Positions 1 through 8,249 of a stretch of 64,000 nt of DNA are shown here, one piece after another. The first letter of the stretch is position 1; the number at the start of each line of letters is the position of its first letter. Under the pieces are notes generated by a model. It ran no database searches and was not told the DNA's origin. It saw only the letters and a list, made by a program, of their open reading frames with translations. The position numbers and the translations under genes are program-made. The DNA is from Streptomyces drozdowiczii. GTDB taxonomy: Bacteria; Actinomycetota; Actinomycetes; Streptomycetales; Streptomycetaceae. The stretch is taken from positions 6,324,001 to 6,388,000 of the forward strand of contig NZ_CP098740.1 in assembly GCF_026167665.1 (NCBI RefSeq), written 5' to 3'.

Positions 1-6
1 CCCGGA

Positions 7-1392
7 TCAGACGGTGTGCGCGGCGTCCCGGGGCGCCTCGGCCGCCGCCTCCGACCCGGGCACCGGACCGACCTCGGCGAGATCCCGGTGGCGGGTCTCC
101 TTGGCACAGACCAGGGCCAGCACCGTGAGGAGCGCGGCGGCTATCACGTACAGGGCGATGGGCGTCGAGCTGTCGTAGTCGGCGAGCAGGGCCGTCGCGA
201 TGAGCGGTGCGGGCGCGCCCGCCGCGACGGACGAGAACTGCGCGCCGATCGACGCGCCCGAGTAGCGCATCCGGGTCGCGAACAGCTCCGAGAAGAACGC
301 TGCCTGCGGCGCGTACATCGCCCCGTGGAAGAACAGCCCGACCGTGACGGCCAGCAGCAGGTTCCCGAAGCTCCGGGTGTCGATCAGCGCGAAGAACGGG
401 AACATCCACAGGCCCACGCCGACCGCGCCCACCAGATAGACGGGCTTGCGGCCCACCCGGTCGGAGAGCGCGCCCCACAGCGGGATCACGGCGAAGTGGA
501 AGGCGGACGCGATGAGCACGGCGTTGAGCGCCGTCTGCTTGCTCAGGTCCGCCGCGGTCGTCGCGTAGACGAGGATGAACGCGGTGATCACGTAGTAGCT
601 GATGTTCTCCGCCATCCGCGCCCCCATGGCGACCAGCACATCGCGCCAGTGGTGCCTCAGCACGGCCACGACGGGCATCTTCTCGGCGGCCCCGGAAGCG
701 GCCTTCCGCTCGTCGGCGCGGGCCAGGGCCGCCTTGAACAGAGGCGATTCATCGACAGAGAGACGAATCCACAGACCGAGGATCACGAGCACCCCGGACA
801 GCAGGAACGGGATGCGCCAGCCCCACGACTCGAACGCCGCGTCCGACATCAGCGCGGTGAGCGCGGAGAGCACCCCGGTGGCCAGCAGCTGACCGGCCGG
901 CGCACCGGTCTGCGGCCACGACGCCCAGAACCCGCGCCGCTCGGCGTCCCCGTGCTCCGACACCAGCAGCACGGCCCCGCCCCACTCGCCGCCGAGCGCG
1001 AATCCCTGCACCAGCCGGAGCAGGGTGAGCAGCACGGGCGCGGCCACACCGACGGTCGCGTGCGTCGGCAGCAGACCGATCGCGAAGGTCGCCCCGCCCA
1101 TCATCAGGAGGCTCAGCACCAGCAGCTTCTTGCGCCCGAGCCGGTCGCCGTAGTGGCCGAACACCAGCGCCCCGATGGGCCGTGCGGCGAAGCCGACCGC
1201 GTACGTCAGGAAGGACAGCAGCGTTCCGACGAGCGGTTCGGAGTCCGGGAAGAACAGCTTGTTGAAGACCAGCGCGGCCGCCGACCCGTACAGGAAGAAG
1301 TCGTACCACTCGATGGTCGTGCCGATGAGGCTGGCGGCGACGATGCGCCGGAGGTGCGAGGGAGGCGGGGGAGCGGATGCTGCGTCGGCCAT
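7..1392 (-). CDS. MFS transporter, metabolite:H+ symporter (MHS) family
   Basis: About 461 residues with 12 predicted membrane segments. The start of the first helix (GTTIEWYDFFLYG) and the loop 2-3 signature GHYGDRLGRKK, repeated in the second half as LSDRVGRKP, are typical of the MHS branch (ProP, ShiA, KgtP and relatives), which imports organic acids, osmolytes or shikimate-type compounds with protons. The ATG at 1392 is preferred over the GTG at 1401 because a GGAAG lies 8 nt upstream. The neighbouring TetR gene points the same way with a 160-nt gap, but a shared transcript cannot be shown. The substrate cannot be read from sequence. Confidence 0.85.
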   Translation of the reverse strand: MADAASAPPPPSHLRRIVAASLIGTTIEWYDFFLYGSAAALVFNKLFFPDSEPLVGTLLSFLTYAVGFAARPIGALVFGHYGDRLGRKKLLVLSLLMMGGATFAIGLLPTHATVGVAAPVLLTLLRLVQGFALGGEWGGAVLLVSEHGDAERRGFWASWPQTGAPAGQLLATGVLSALTALMSDAAFESWGWRIPFLLSGVLVILGLWIRLSVDESPLFKAALARADERKAASGAAEKMPVVAVLRHHWRDVLVAMGARMAENISYYVITAFILVYATTAADLSKQTALNAVLIASAFHFAVIPLWGALSDRVGRKPVYLVGAVGVGLWMFPFFALIDTRSFGNLLLAVTVGLFFHGAMYAPQAAFFSELFATRMRYSGASIGAQFSSVAAGAPAPLIATALLADYDSSTPIALYVIAAALLTVLALVCAKETRHRDLAEVGPVPGSEAAAEAPRDAAHTV

Positions 1393-1553
1393 GGGTACCA
1401 CTTCCGGGCGGTCGGGGGACGGGGACGTGTCGCCACACCGTAGGAAGGGGCAGGTCAGGGGCGTATGTGGCGGGACACCACAGTTCTGGGCAGGGGTGTG
1501 CGCGGGGGCACCATGGAGTTGCGGCGTACGTGGCCGGAGGGCGCGGACGGGCC

Positions 1554-2162
1554 TCAGGAGCCTGTCGGTGACGGGCTGTTCACCAGGTCGTCGCTCGCCG
1601 GCCGCCGGGTGCCCGCGCCGTGCATGAAGACCGAGGTGACGGCCGCGGCAGCGGGCTCCACGCCCAGCTTGGCGTGCAGCGCCTGGCCCAGCGCGCCCTG
1701 GAGGAGCGCGCTGTAGAGGTCGAGGAGCGTGTCGGGGCCGAGGTCCGTGCGCCAGGTGCCGTCGGCCGAACCGCGGACGAACAGGGCGGTGAGGGGCGCC
1801 ATGAGCTGACGGGCGGTCTCGTCGGGTACGGCGGGCTTGCCGTGGATGCGCATCAGGGCCTGGTACTTGGCGGCCTGGCCCATCGCGATCCGGCTCACCC
1901 GCGCCACGCCCTCGGGCACGGCGACGCAGTCCAGGCCGGCGTCCGCCAGCTTGCCGATCAGTTCGGCACAGGCTTCCTGGGACAGGGCGTCCAACAGGGT
2001 CTCGCGGCTGGGGAAGTGGCGGTACAGAGTGGTGCGGCCCACGCCGGCGGCCGCCGCGACGTCCGCCATGCTGACGCTCTCGCCCCGCCGGGCGAGCAGC
2101 ATCGCCGCGGCGTCGAGGATCGCGACCGCGACGCGGTCGCGCAGGTGCCCGTTTCTTGTCAT
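1554..2162 (-). CDS. TetR family transcriptional regulator
   Basis: 202 residues. The N-terminal helix-turn-helix is clear (MADVAAAAGVGRTTLYRHFPSR, about residues 31-52 with the recognition helix VGRTTLYRHF). The C-terminal ligand domain is unspecific, as usual. The gene diverges from the DHA2 exporter at 2406, so it most likely represses that pump. There is no Shine-Dalgarno before the ATG at 2162. A TATCTT -10-like hexamer sits 8 nt upstream of the ATG, which suggests a leaderless transcript. An 18-bp imperfect palindrome lies over the expected -35 region, consistent with autorepression. Confidence 0.88.
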   Translation of the reverse strand: MTRNGHLRDRVAVAILDAAAMLLARRGESVSMADVAAAAGVGRTTLYRHFPSRETLLDALSQEACAELIGKLADAGLDCVAVPEGVARVSRIAMGQAAKYQALMRIHGKPAVPDETARQLMAPLTALFVRGSADGTWRTDLGPDTLLDLYSALLQGALGQALHAKLGVEPAAAAVTSVFMHGAGTRRPASDDLVNSPSPTGS

Positions 2163-2191
2163 CAATCCAAAAGATACTGGCCTACCGGCGC

Positions 2192-2209
2192 TGGTACATT
2201 CATGTTCCA
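2192..2209. promoter_or_regulatory. Candidate TetR operator in divergent promoter region
   Basis: TGGTACATTCATGTTCCA is an imperfect palindrome (arms TGG-n-ACAT / ATGT-n-CCA, 2-nt centre) in the 243-nt gap between the tetR gene and the DHA2 pump gene. It overlaps the position expected for the -35 element of the leaderless tetR promoter. Binding by the adjacent TetR is inferred from position and symmetry only. Confidence 0.5.
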
Positions 2210-2405
2210 CAACGGATCGCATGAATCCCGCCCGGTGAGTCGTCCGTCGTGGACCGTGCACCGGTGGAGCTCCGACCGCCCGACGGAAGGGCGGATTCCG
2301 TATCCACGCCCGCCGGAGCGCACCGTTGCCACCAGCCGGAGGTCGCGGGGGGTGGACAGATCGAGCGGGCCCGGGTGGCCCCGCAGCTTCTCCGAAAGGT
2401 GAGTC

Positions 2406-3896
2406 ATGACCACGTTGCAGAAGAATGAGTCGAGCCCTCCGGGGGGAGGTGGTGGTGGCGCCGGCGACAAGCTGGACAGCAAGGTCCTCCTCGTGGCCGG
2501 AGTGGTCGTGCTCGGCGGGATCATGTCGATCCTGGACATCACCGTGGTCTCGGTCGGACTGCAGACGTTCCAGAAGGAGTTCGAGGCGACCTCGGCCCAG
2601 GTCGCCTGGACGATGACCGGCTACACGCTGGCGCTGGCGAGCGTCATCCCGCTCACCGGCTGGGCCGCTGACAGGTTCGGGACGAAACGTCTCTATCTGC
2701 TCGCGGTCGCGCTGTTCGCGGCCGGGTCGGCGCTGTGCGCCGCCGCCAACTCGCTGGAGATGCTGGTCGCCTTCCGGGTGATCCAGGGCCTGGGCGGCGG
2801 CATGCTGATGCCGCTCGGCATGACGATCCTGACGCGTGCGGCCGGTCCCGAGCGGGTCGGCCGGGTGATGGCCGTGCTCGGCATTCCGATGCTCCTCGGC
2901 CCCATCTTCGGTCCCATCCTGGGCGGTTGGCTGATCGACATCGCCTCCTGGCACTGGATCTTCCTGATCAACCTGCCGATCGGCGCGATCGCCCTCGTGT
3001 ACGCGGCGCTCGTGCTGCCCAAGGACCACGTCGAGCCGTCCGAGACCTTCGACTGGGTCGGTGTGCTGCTGCTCTCGCCGGGCCTCGCGTGCTTCCTGTA
3101 CGGCGTCTCCTCCATCCCCGAGACCGGCACGGTCTGGGCCGCCAAGGTGCTGATACCCGCGATCATCGGTCTGGTGCTCGTCGCCGCGTTCGTGCCGTGG
3201 GCGCTGCGGCCCGCCAACATCCACCCGCTGATCGATCTGCGGCTCTTCCAGAACCGCGACCTGAGCGTCGCCGTCATCGCCATGTCGCTCTTCGCGATGG
3301 CGTTCTTCGGCGCCAGCCTGCTGTTCCCGCTCTACTTCCAGCAGGTGCGCGGGGAGTCGGCGCTCGACTCGGGTGTGCTGCTCGCCCCGCAGGGCATCGG
3401 CGCGATGATCACCATGCCGATCGCCGGCATGCTCGCCGACCGCATCGGCCCCGGCAAGATCGTCATCACCGGCATCGTGGTCATCACCGTCGGCATGGGC
3501 ATGTTCACGCAGCTCACTGCCGACACGTCCTACGCGTACATCATCACCGCGCTCTTCATCATGGGCCTCGGCATGGGTGCCTCGATGATGCCGATCATGG
3601 CCTCGGCGCTGGCCACCCTGAGGGAGCACACGGTCGCCCGTGGCTCGACCCTGATGAACATCGTCCAGCAGGTCGCCGCCTCCATCGGCACCGCCCTGTT
3701 CTCGGTGCTCCTCACCAACGGCCTCAAGGACATCACCGCGCGGACCCCGGACGGCATCAAGGACCAGATGGGCGACGCGTTCGCCTCGGTGTTCCTGGTG
3801 GCGGCCGTCCTCATCGCGGTCTGCCTGATCCCGGCGCTGCTGCTGCCCCGCAGGAAGGTCAAGGCGGCGGACCCGACCGCGATGGTCGGCCACTGA
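2406..3896 (+). CDS. DHA2 family MFS exporter (EmrB/QacA type)
   Basis: 496 residues with 14 predicted membrane segments. Motifs seen: LDITVVSVGLQTFQKEF in helix 1 (motif D1-like), GWAADRFGTKRLY in loop 2-3, FRVIQGLGGGMLMP in helix 4 and GPILGGWLID in helix 5 (antiporter motif C). These define DHA2 proton-driven drug exporters. The start ATG has AAAGGTGAG just upstream. It is divergent from a TetR gene, the usual layout for an inducible multidrug pump. A perfect 17-bp hairpin follows the stop codon. Substrate unknown. Confidence 0.9.
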   Translation: MTTLQKNESSPPGGGGGGAGDKLDSKVLLVAGVVVLGGIMSILDITVVSVGLQTFQKEFEATSAQVAWTMTGYTLALASVIPLTGWAADRFGTKRLYLLAVALFAAGSALCAAANSLEMLVAFRVIQGLGGGMLMPLGMTILTRAAGPERVGRVMAVLGIPMLLGPIFGPILGGWLIDIASWHWIFLINLPIGAIALVYAALVLPKDHVEPSETFDWVGVLLLSPGLACFLYGVSSIPETGTVWAAKVLIPAIIGLVLVAAFVPWALRPANIHPLIDLRLFQNRDLSVAVIAMSLFAMAFFGASLLFPLYFQQVRGESALDSGVLLAPQGIGAMITMPIAGMLADRIGPGKIVITGIVVITVGMGMFTQLTADTSYAYIITALFIMGLGMGASMMPIMASALATLREHTVARGSTLMNIVQQVAASIGTALFSVLLTNGLKDITARTPDGIKDQMGDAFASVFLVAAVLIAVCLIPALLLPRRKVKAADPTAMVGH

Positions 3897-3915
3897 CAGC
3901 ACGGCACACCCGGCG

Positions 3916-3965
3916 AACGCCGCCGGGCCGGAACGGCCTCGCGCCGCCTCCGGCCCGGCGGCGTT
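3916..3965 (+). terminator. Intrinsic terminator after DHA2 exporter
   Basis: A perfect 17-bp GC-rich inverted repeat (arms 3916-3932 and 3949-3965, 16-nt loop) starts about 20 nt after the exporter stop codon. There is no long T tract, which is common in Streptomyces. Confidence 0.8.
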
Positions 3966-4032
3966 CTCGCGTCACCGGACAGAACGCCCACGTCGGCCGC
4001 TTGATCGTCCCGGGGCGGGGTAGCGAGAGTGC

Positions 4033-5988
4033 ATGGTCACTGAGAACACGCCCGCTGCCGGATACGTACAGCCCGAGGTCGACGTACCGGGGCTGACCCG
4101 GGTGCTCGACGGGGAGTACGCCGGGATCCGCGATCTCGTCCGGAGCAATCTGGTGGCGTACGCCTCCGTGCTGGAGGAGGCCGAGGAACTCGGGATCGAC
4201 GCGTACCGCGAGCGGGTGCGGGAGATCGTGGTCGAGATGGCCGCGACCGGGCAGACCGGGATGGGGTTCCCGGTGGAGTACGGCGGGGGCGGGGACGTGG
4301 GGGCGTCCATCGCCGCGTTCGAGACGCTCGCCTTCGGGGACCTGTCCGTGCTGGTCAAGGTGGGGGTGCAGTTCGGGCTCTTCGGCGGGGCGATCCTCCA
4401 GCTGGGCACAGGGCGCCACCACGAGGCGTATCTGCCGGACCTGATCACCGGGCGCCTGATGGGGTGCTTCGCGATGACCGAGACCGGGCACGGCTCCGAC
4501 GTGCAGTCGCTCGGGACGGTCGCGCGGTACGACCCCGGCACCGAGGAGTTCGTCCTGACCACCCCGGACGACCGGGCGCGCAAGGACTACATCGGCAACG
4601 CCGCCCGCCACGCGGAGTTCGCGGTCGTCTTCGCCCAGCTGGAGGTCGGCGGAGAGGCCGAGGGCGTGCACGCCTTCGTCGTACGGGTCCGGCAGGACGG
4701 CGAGGTGGTGCCCGGCGTCCGGATCGAGGACGACGGGCGCAAGATGGGCCTCAACGGCGTCGACAACGGCCGCATCCGCTTCGACGGGGTGCGTGTGCCA
4801 CGCGAGGCGCTGCTCAACCGGTTCGCCGACGTCACCGCCGAGGGCGTCTACGAGAGCCCGATCGAGAACCCCGGGCGACGGTTCTTCACCATGCTAGGCA
4901 CCCTCGTGCAGGGCCGGGTCAGCGTCGCCGGCGCCGGGGTCGGCGCCGCCAAGGTGGCCCTCGCCGTCGCCACCAAGTACGCGGTGCGGCGGCGGCAGTT
5001 CGCGGCGGCCCCGGACACGGAGGAGCAGCTGCTCCTCGGCTACGGACTGCACCAGCGCCGGCTGCTGCCGCTGCTCGCCCGTACGTACGCACTGCACTTC
5101 GCGCAGGACGCCGTACGCACCCAGCTGCACGAGGTGTTCTCCGGCACCGGGGACGACCCGCAGGCCCGGCGCCTCCTGGAGTCCCGGGCCGCCGGCACCA
5201 AGGCGCTCGCCACCTGGCACGCGACGCGGGTCGTCCAGGAGTGCCGCGAGGCGTGCGGCGGCGCCGGCTACCTCAGCGTCAACCGGTTCGCCGCGCTCAA
5301 GGCCGACAGCGACATCTTCACCACCTTCGAGGGCGACAACCACGTCCTGCTCCAGCTCGTCGCCAAGGGCCTGCTCACCCACTACGCGAGCGAGTTCGAG
5401 GACCTGGACCAGCTCGGCACCGTCCGCCACGTCGCCGGGCTCGCCGTCGAGACGGTCCTGGAGAAGACCTCCGCCCACAAGCTCCTGGAGCGGGTACGGG
5501 ACCTGCTGCCGGGCGGCGACGAGTGGGACCGGGAGGCCGGGCTGCTCGACCCGGAGTACCAGCTCGCCATGGTCCGCTTCCGCGAGGAGCACATGCTCGC
5601 CGGGGTGGCCCGCAGGCTCAAGCGCGGCATGGACGAGCACGAGGACCCGGGAGCGGTCTTCTCCCGGGTCCAGGACCACGTCATCGCCGTCGCCCGCGCG
5701 CACGTCGAACGGCTCGTCCTGGAGGCGTTCACGGACCGGGTGCGCGCCCTGCCCGCCGGCGGCAACAAGGAGGCGCTGCGGCTGCTGTGCGACCTCTTCG
5801 CCCTCTCCGCCATCGAGGCGGACCGGGCCTGGTTCATGGAGCACGGCCGGCTCACCGTCCAGCGCTCCAAGGCGATCAGCCGCGAGGTGAACGACCTCTG
5901 CCGCAAGGTCCGGCCGCTCGCGGTGGACCTCGTGGACGCCTGGGGCATCCCGGACGAGATGCTGCGCGCCCCGGACCTTCTGGGCTAG
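4033..5988 (+). CDS. Acyl-CoA oxidase/dehydrogenase-like flavoprotein
   Basis: 651 residues, longer than ordinary acyl-CoA dehydrogenases (about 380) and close to peroxisomal-type acyl-CoA oxidases. CFAMTETGHGSDVQSLGT (about residue 150) is the FAD/substrate signature of the oxidase branch, and TFEGDNHVLLQ (about residue 430) carries the expected catalytic Glu. It should oxidise an acyl-CoA to the enoyl-CoA on FAD, in the cytoplasm. Chain length, and whether O2 or ETF is the acceptor, cannot be decided. The start ATG has only a weak GAGAG upstream. The stop overlaps the convergent methyltransferase gene by 4 nt. Confidence 0.8.
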   Translation: MVTENTPAAGYVQPEVDVPGLTRVLDGEYAGIRDLVRSNLVAYASVLEEAEELGIDAYRERVREIVVEMAATGQTGMGFPVEYGGGGDVGASIAAFETLAFGDLSVLVKVGVQFGLFGGAILQLGTGRHHEAYLPDLITGRLMGCFAMTETGHGSDVQSLGTVARYDPGTEEFVLTTPDDRARKDYIGNAARHAEFAVVFAQLEVGGEAEGVHAFVVRVRQDGEVVPGVRIEDDGRKMGLNGVDNGRIRFDGVRVPREALLNRFADVTAEGVYESPIENPGRRFFTMLGTLVQGRVSVAGAGVGAAKVALAVATKYAVRRRQFAAAPDTEEQLLLGYGLHQRRLLPLLARTYALHFAQDAVRTQLHEVFSGTGDDPQARRLLESRAAGTKALATWHATRVVQECREACGGAGYLSVNRFAALKADSDIFTTFEGDNHVLLQLVAKGLLTHYASEFEDLDQLGTVRHVAGLAVETVLEKTSAHKLLERVRDLLPGGDEWDREAGLLDPEYQLAMVRFREEHMLAGVARRLKRGMDEHEDPGAVFSRVQDHVIAVARAHVERLVLEAFTDRVRALPAGGNKEALRLLCDLFALSAIEADRAWFMEHGRLTVQRSKAISREVNDLCRKVRPLAVDLVDAWGIPDEMLRAPDLLG

Positions 5989-6779
5989 CTGCGCACGGCG
6001 GTCGTCGCCAAGGTGACGTACCGCATGGTGAAACGGCCGCCCAGCGCGTCGATCGCCTCGCCCACCGCCGTCAGGATCTCCGTCAGCTGGTCGGGGCGGA
6101 GCCGGGTGAGGCCCCCGGTGGTCGGCAGCAGGTCCAGCCACTGGTCCCGGGTGTAGGGGCGCTCCCAGTCGAAGCGCCACTGCTCCGGTTCGTGGAACTG
6201 CCCGGTCGCGCGCAGCTGTTCGGCGGTCTTCGCGTACCCCGCCCGGTACGCGTCCAGCGGGCGCCGGGCCGGCTGACCGCTGAACGGCGAGTCCGGGGCC
6301 ACCCGGCGGAAGGCCGCCGCGAACGGCTCCGCCACCTCGGCGGGCGGCTCGAAGACATGGCCGAAGACCGCGAGCCGCCCGCCCGGCCGAAGCACCCGGG
6401 CCGCCTTGCCGGCGCCCACCGCGGGATCCACCCAGTGCCACGACTGGGCCGCGGTCACCGCGTCGAACGTCCGGCCCGCCGGGTCCCACGCCTCGAAGGT
6501 CGCCACCTCGACCCGGACGCCGTGCGCGCGGGCCAACTCCGCCATCCGGGCGTCCGGTTCGACCCCGAGCACCGCGCAGCCGGCCGCCCGGAGCTGGCGG
6601 GCCGCGATCCCGGTACCGCAGCCGACGTCGAGCACGTCCGGCCCGGGGCTACCGGCGACCACGCGGGACACGAGGTCGTCGGGATAGGCGGGGCGGGCCT
6701 CGTCGTACCGCCGTGCGTCGGTACCGAAGGACTCGGCGGTCTTCCTGGCGTGATGGGGCTCTCGCGGTAGAGTGGGCAT
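5985..6779 (-). CDS. Class I SAM-dependent methyltransferase
   Basis: 264 residues. The SAM-binding motif I is DVLDVGCGTGIAAR (about residues 48-61), followed by an acidic residue after strand 2 (GVEPDARM) and AAQSWHWVDP after strand 4. The family includes UbiE/COQ5-like and TPMT-like small-molecule methyltransferases. The N-terminal SFGTDARRYDEARPAYP is typical of such stand-alone actinobacterial enzymes. The start lies 76 nt from the start of a divergent TetR gene, and a palindrome lies between them, so it is probably that regulator's target. Substrate unknown. Confidence 0.85.
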   Translation of the reverse strand: MPTLPREPHHARKTAESFGTDARRYDEARPAYPDDLVSRVVAGSPGPDVLDVGCGTGIAARQLRAAGCAVLGVEPDARMAELARAHGVRVEVATFEAWDPAGRTFDAVTAAQSWHWVDPAVGAGKAARVLRPGGRLAVFGHVFEPPAEVAEPFAAAFRRVAPDSPFSGQPARRPLDAYRAGYAKTAEQLRATGQFHEPEQWRFDWERPYTRDQWLDLLPTTGGLTRLRPDQLTEILTAVGEAIDALGGRFTMRYVTLATTAVRS

Positions 6780-6791
6780 GCGTTCACTTTA

Positions 6792-6807
6792 GTGGGCAAG
6801 CGCCCAC
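6792..6807. promoter_or_regulatory. Candidate TetR operator
   Basis: GTGGGCAAGCGCCCAC is an inverted repeat with perfect 6-bp arms and a 4-nt centre, between the divergent methyltransferase and tetR genes. It lies 13 nt from the methyltransferase start codon, where binding would block transcription of both genes. Cognate binding is inferred. Confidence 0.6.
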
Positions 6808-6854
6808 AGTGCCAGAGTGTGGGGCAGGACGCGGACGACGTGAGGAGTGGGTAC

Positions 6855-7448
6855 GTGCCGACCGGAGTGCACCTTCGCGACGCCCGGCAGCAGCTGTTCG
6901 ACGCCGCCGAGCGCGTCCTGCTGCGGGACGGCGCGGGCGGCCTGACCAGCAGGGCCGTCACCGACGAGGCGGGCTGCGCCAAGGGCGTCCTGCACCGGCA
7001 CTTCGCCGACTTCGACGCCTTCCTCACCGATCTCGTGCTCGACCGGGCCGCCGAACTCGACGCGCGGGCCCGGACATTGGGCGAGAGCGTCGGCACCGGC
7101 ACCGTGGCGGGCAACCTCACCGCCGCGCTGACCGCCCTCTTCGGGCCGGTGCCGGTGGCGATCATCCCCCTCATCACCTTCCGGGACGAGCTGCGCGCGC
7201 GCCTCAGGGAGGCGACACCCGGGGGCGGCATCGCGATCCTGGCCCAGATCACGACCGCCGTCTCCGGCTACCTCGCGGCGGAGCGCGCGCTGGGCCGGGT
7301 GTCGGCCGGTGCCGACATCGACTCGCTCACCCTGTCCCTGGTCGGGGGCGGGCATCTGCTCTTCGCGGACCGCGACCCCGGTCCGCCGGACGAGGCGGCG
7401 GTCGGCAAGCTGGTGACCACGGTGCTCGCGGACGTCGTACGGCGGTGA
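6855..7448 (+). CDS. TetR family transcriptional regulator
   Basis: 197 residues. The N-terminal HTH runs about residues 22-50 (TSRAVTDEAGCAKGVLHRHFADFDAFL). The GTG at 6855 is chosen because GAGGAG ends 7 nt before it. An in-frame upstream GTG at 6792 lies inside the palindromic operator and has no ribosome binding site. The gene is divergent from the methyltransferase and 112 nt upstream of the PlsC-like gene, so it may control both. Ligand unknown. Confidence 0.88.
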   Translation: MPTGVHLRDARQQLFDAAERVLLRDGAGGLTSRAVTDEAGCAKGVLHRHFADFDAFLTDLVLDRAAELDARARTLGESVGTGTVAGNLTAALTALFGPVPVAIIPLITFRDELRARLREATPGGGIAILAQITTAVSGYLAAERALGRVSAGADIDSLTLSLVGGGHLLFADRDPGPPDEAAVGKLVTTVLADVVRR

Positions 7449-7560
7449 GGTGCGGGCGGCGGGGCCGTCCGGGTACCCACGGCGGATGAGTACCACCGCT
7501 CAGCCGGGCGGCCGTTCGGCGCGGAACGATGGAACTCCGCCCGAGCGAACCGGAGATCTC

Positions 7561-8223
7561 ATGCTCAGCCGCCTTGCCGGTCAACTGGTGCCCGCCTTCG
7601 GGCGGTTGACGCTCACCACCGACACGGACGCCGTACTGCCCCCGGCCGGCATCATCGCCGCCAACCACACCTCGCTCGCGGACCCCGCGATCGTCCTGGC
7701 GGCGCTCCGCCGCCTCGGCGCCCGGCCCGTCGTCCTGGCTGCCGCCGGGCTCTGGCGCGTCCCGGTCCTCGGCCGCGCCCTCGCGCGTGAGGGCCACATC
7801 CCGGTGCACCGCGGCGACCCCCGCGCCGGCCGGGCCGTCGTCCTCGCCCAGGAGGCGCTGGAGCAGGGCCGGCACATCCTCATCTACGCGGAGGGCGGCC
7901 TGCCGGACCGCGGGGACGCGGCCGAAGCGGCTCCCGGCGCCTTCCACCGCGGCCTCGCCCGGCTCGCGCACCGCACCGGCGTGCCGGTCATCCCGGTGGG
8001 CCAGGCCGGGGCCCGCCGCGTCATCTCCGGCCCGGCGGCCAAGCAGCTCGCGGGCCTGGCCACCGCCCCGCTGCGCCGTCCCCGGCTGCACGTCCACGTC
8101 GGCCCGCCGTTGCGACTCGACGGCGACGGCCCGGCGGCCACCGCCCAGGCGCGGCACGCGGTCACCGCCGCCTGGCGGACGGCGGCCGCCCGGCTGGGCG
8201 AGCCCGCCGCCCTGACGGCGTGA
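7561..8223 (+). CDS. PlsC-like 1-acylglycerol-3-phosphate acyltransferase
   Basis: 220 residues from the ATG at 7561, chosen for a GGAG 5 nt upstream; in-frame starts at 7486 (ATG) and 7450 (GTG) would add 25 or 37 residues. Motif I is NHTSLAD (HX4D, acyltransfer), motif II GHIPVHRGD and motif III YAEGGLPDRG (normally a PEGT/S-like EG motif). The family transfers acyl chains to lysophospholipids or similar acceptors at the membrane. It follows the TetR gene on the same strand. Its end is 26 nt from the convergent isochorismate synthase gene, but no iron box precedes it, so I do not assign it to the siderophore pathway. Confidence 0.78.
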   Translation: MLSRLAGQLVPAFGRLTLTTDTDAVLPPAGIIAANHTSLADPAIVLAALRRLGARPVVLAAAGLWRVPVLGRALAREGHIPVHRGDPRAGRAVVLAQEALEQGRHILIYAEGGLPDRGDAAEAAPGAFHRGLARLAHRTGVPVIPVGQAGARRVISGPAAKQLAGLATAPLRRPRLHVHVGPPLRLDGDGPAATAQARHAVTAAWRTAAARLGEPAALTA

Positions 8224-8249
8224 ACAAGCCGCTCATGTGAACGGGCCGC

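Noticed and set aside
1402..1553. A possible small gene between the MHS transporter and the first TetR gene
   Set aside because: No frame combines a start, ribosome binding site and recognisable product.
6792..6854. GTG at 6792 as the start of the second TetR gene
   Set aside because: It lies inside the palindromic operator, lacks a ribosome binding site, and adds 21 residues that do not resemble TetR proteins; GTG at 6855 follows GAGGAG.
7561..8223. PlsC-like acyltransferase as a siderophore acylating enzyme
   Set aside because: It has no iron box, follows a TetR gene, and the predicted product is already capped by an aryl group; proximity alone is not enough.
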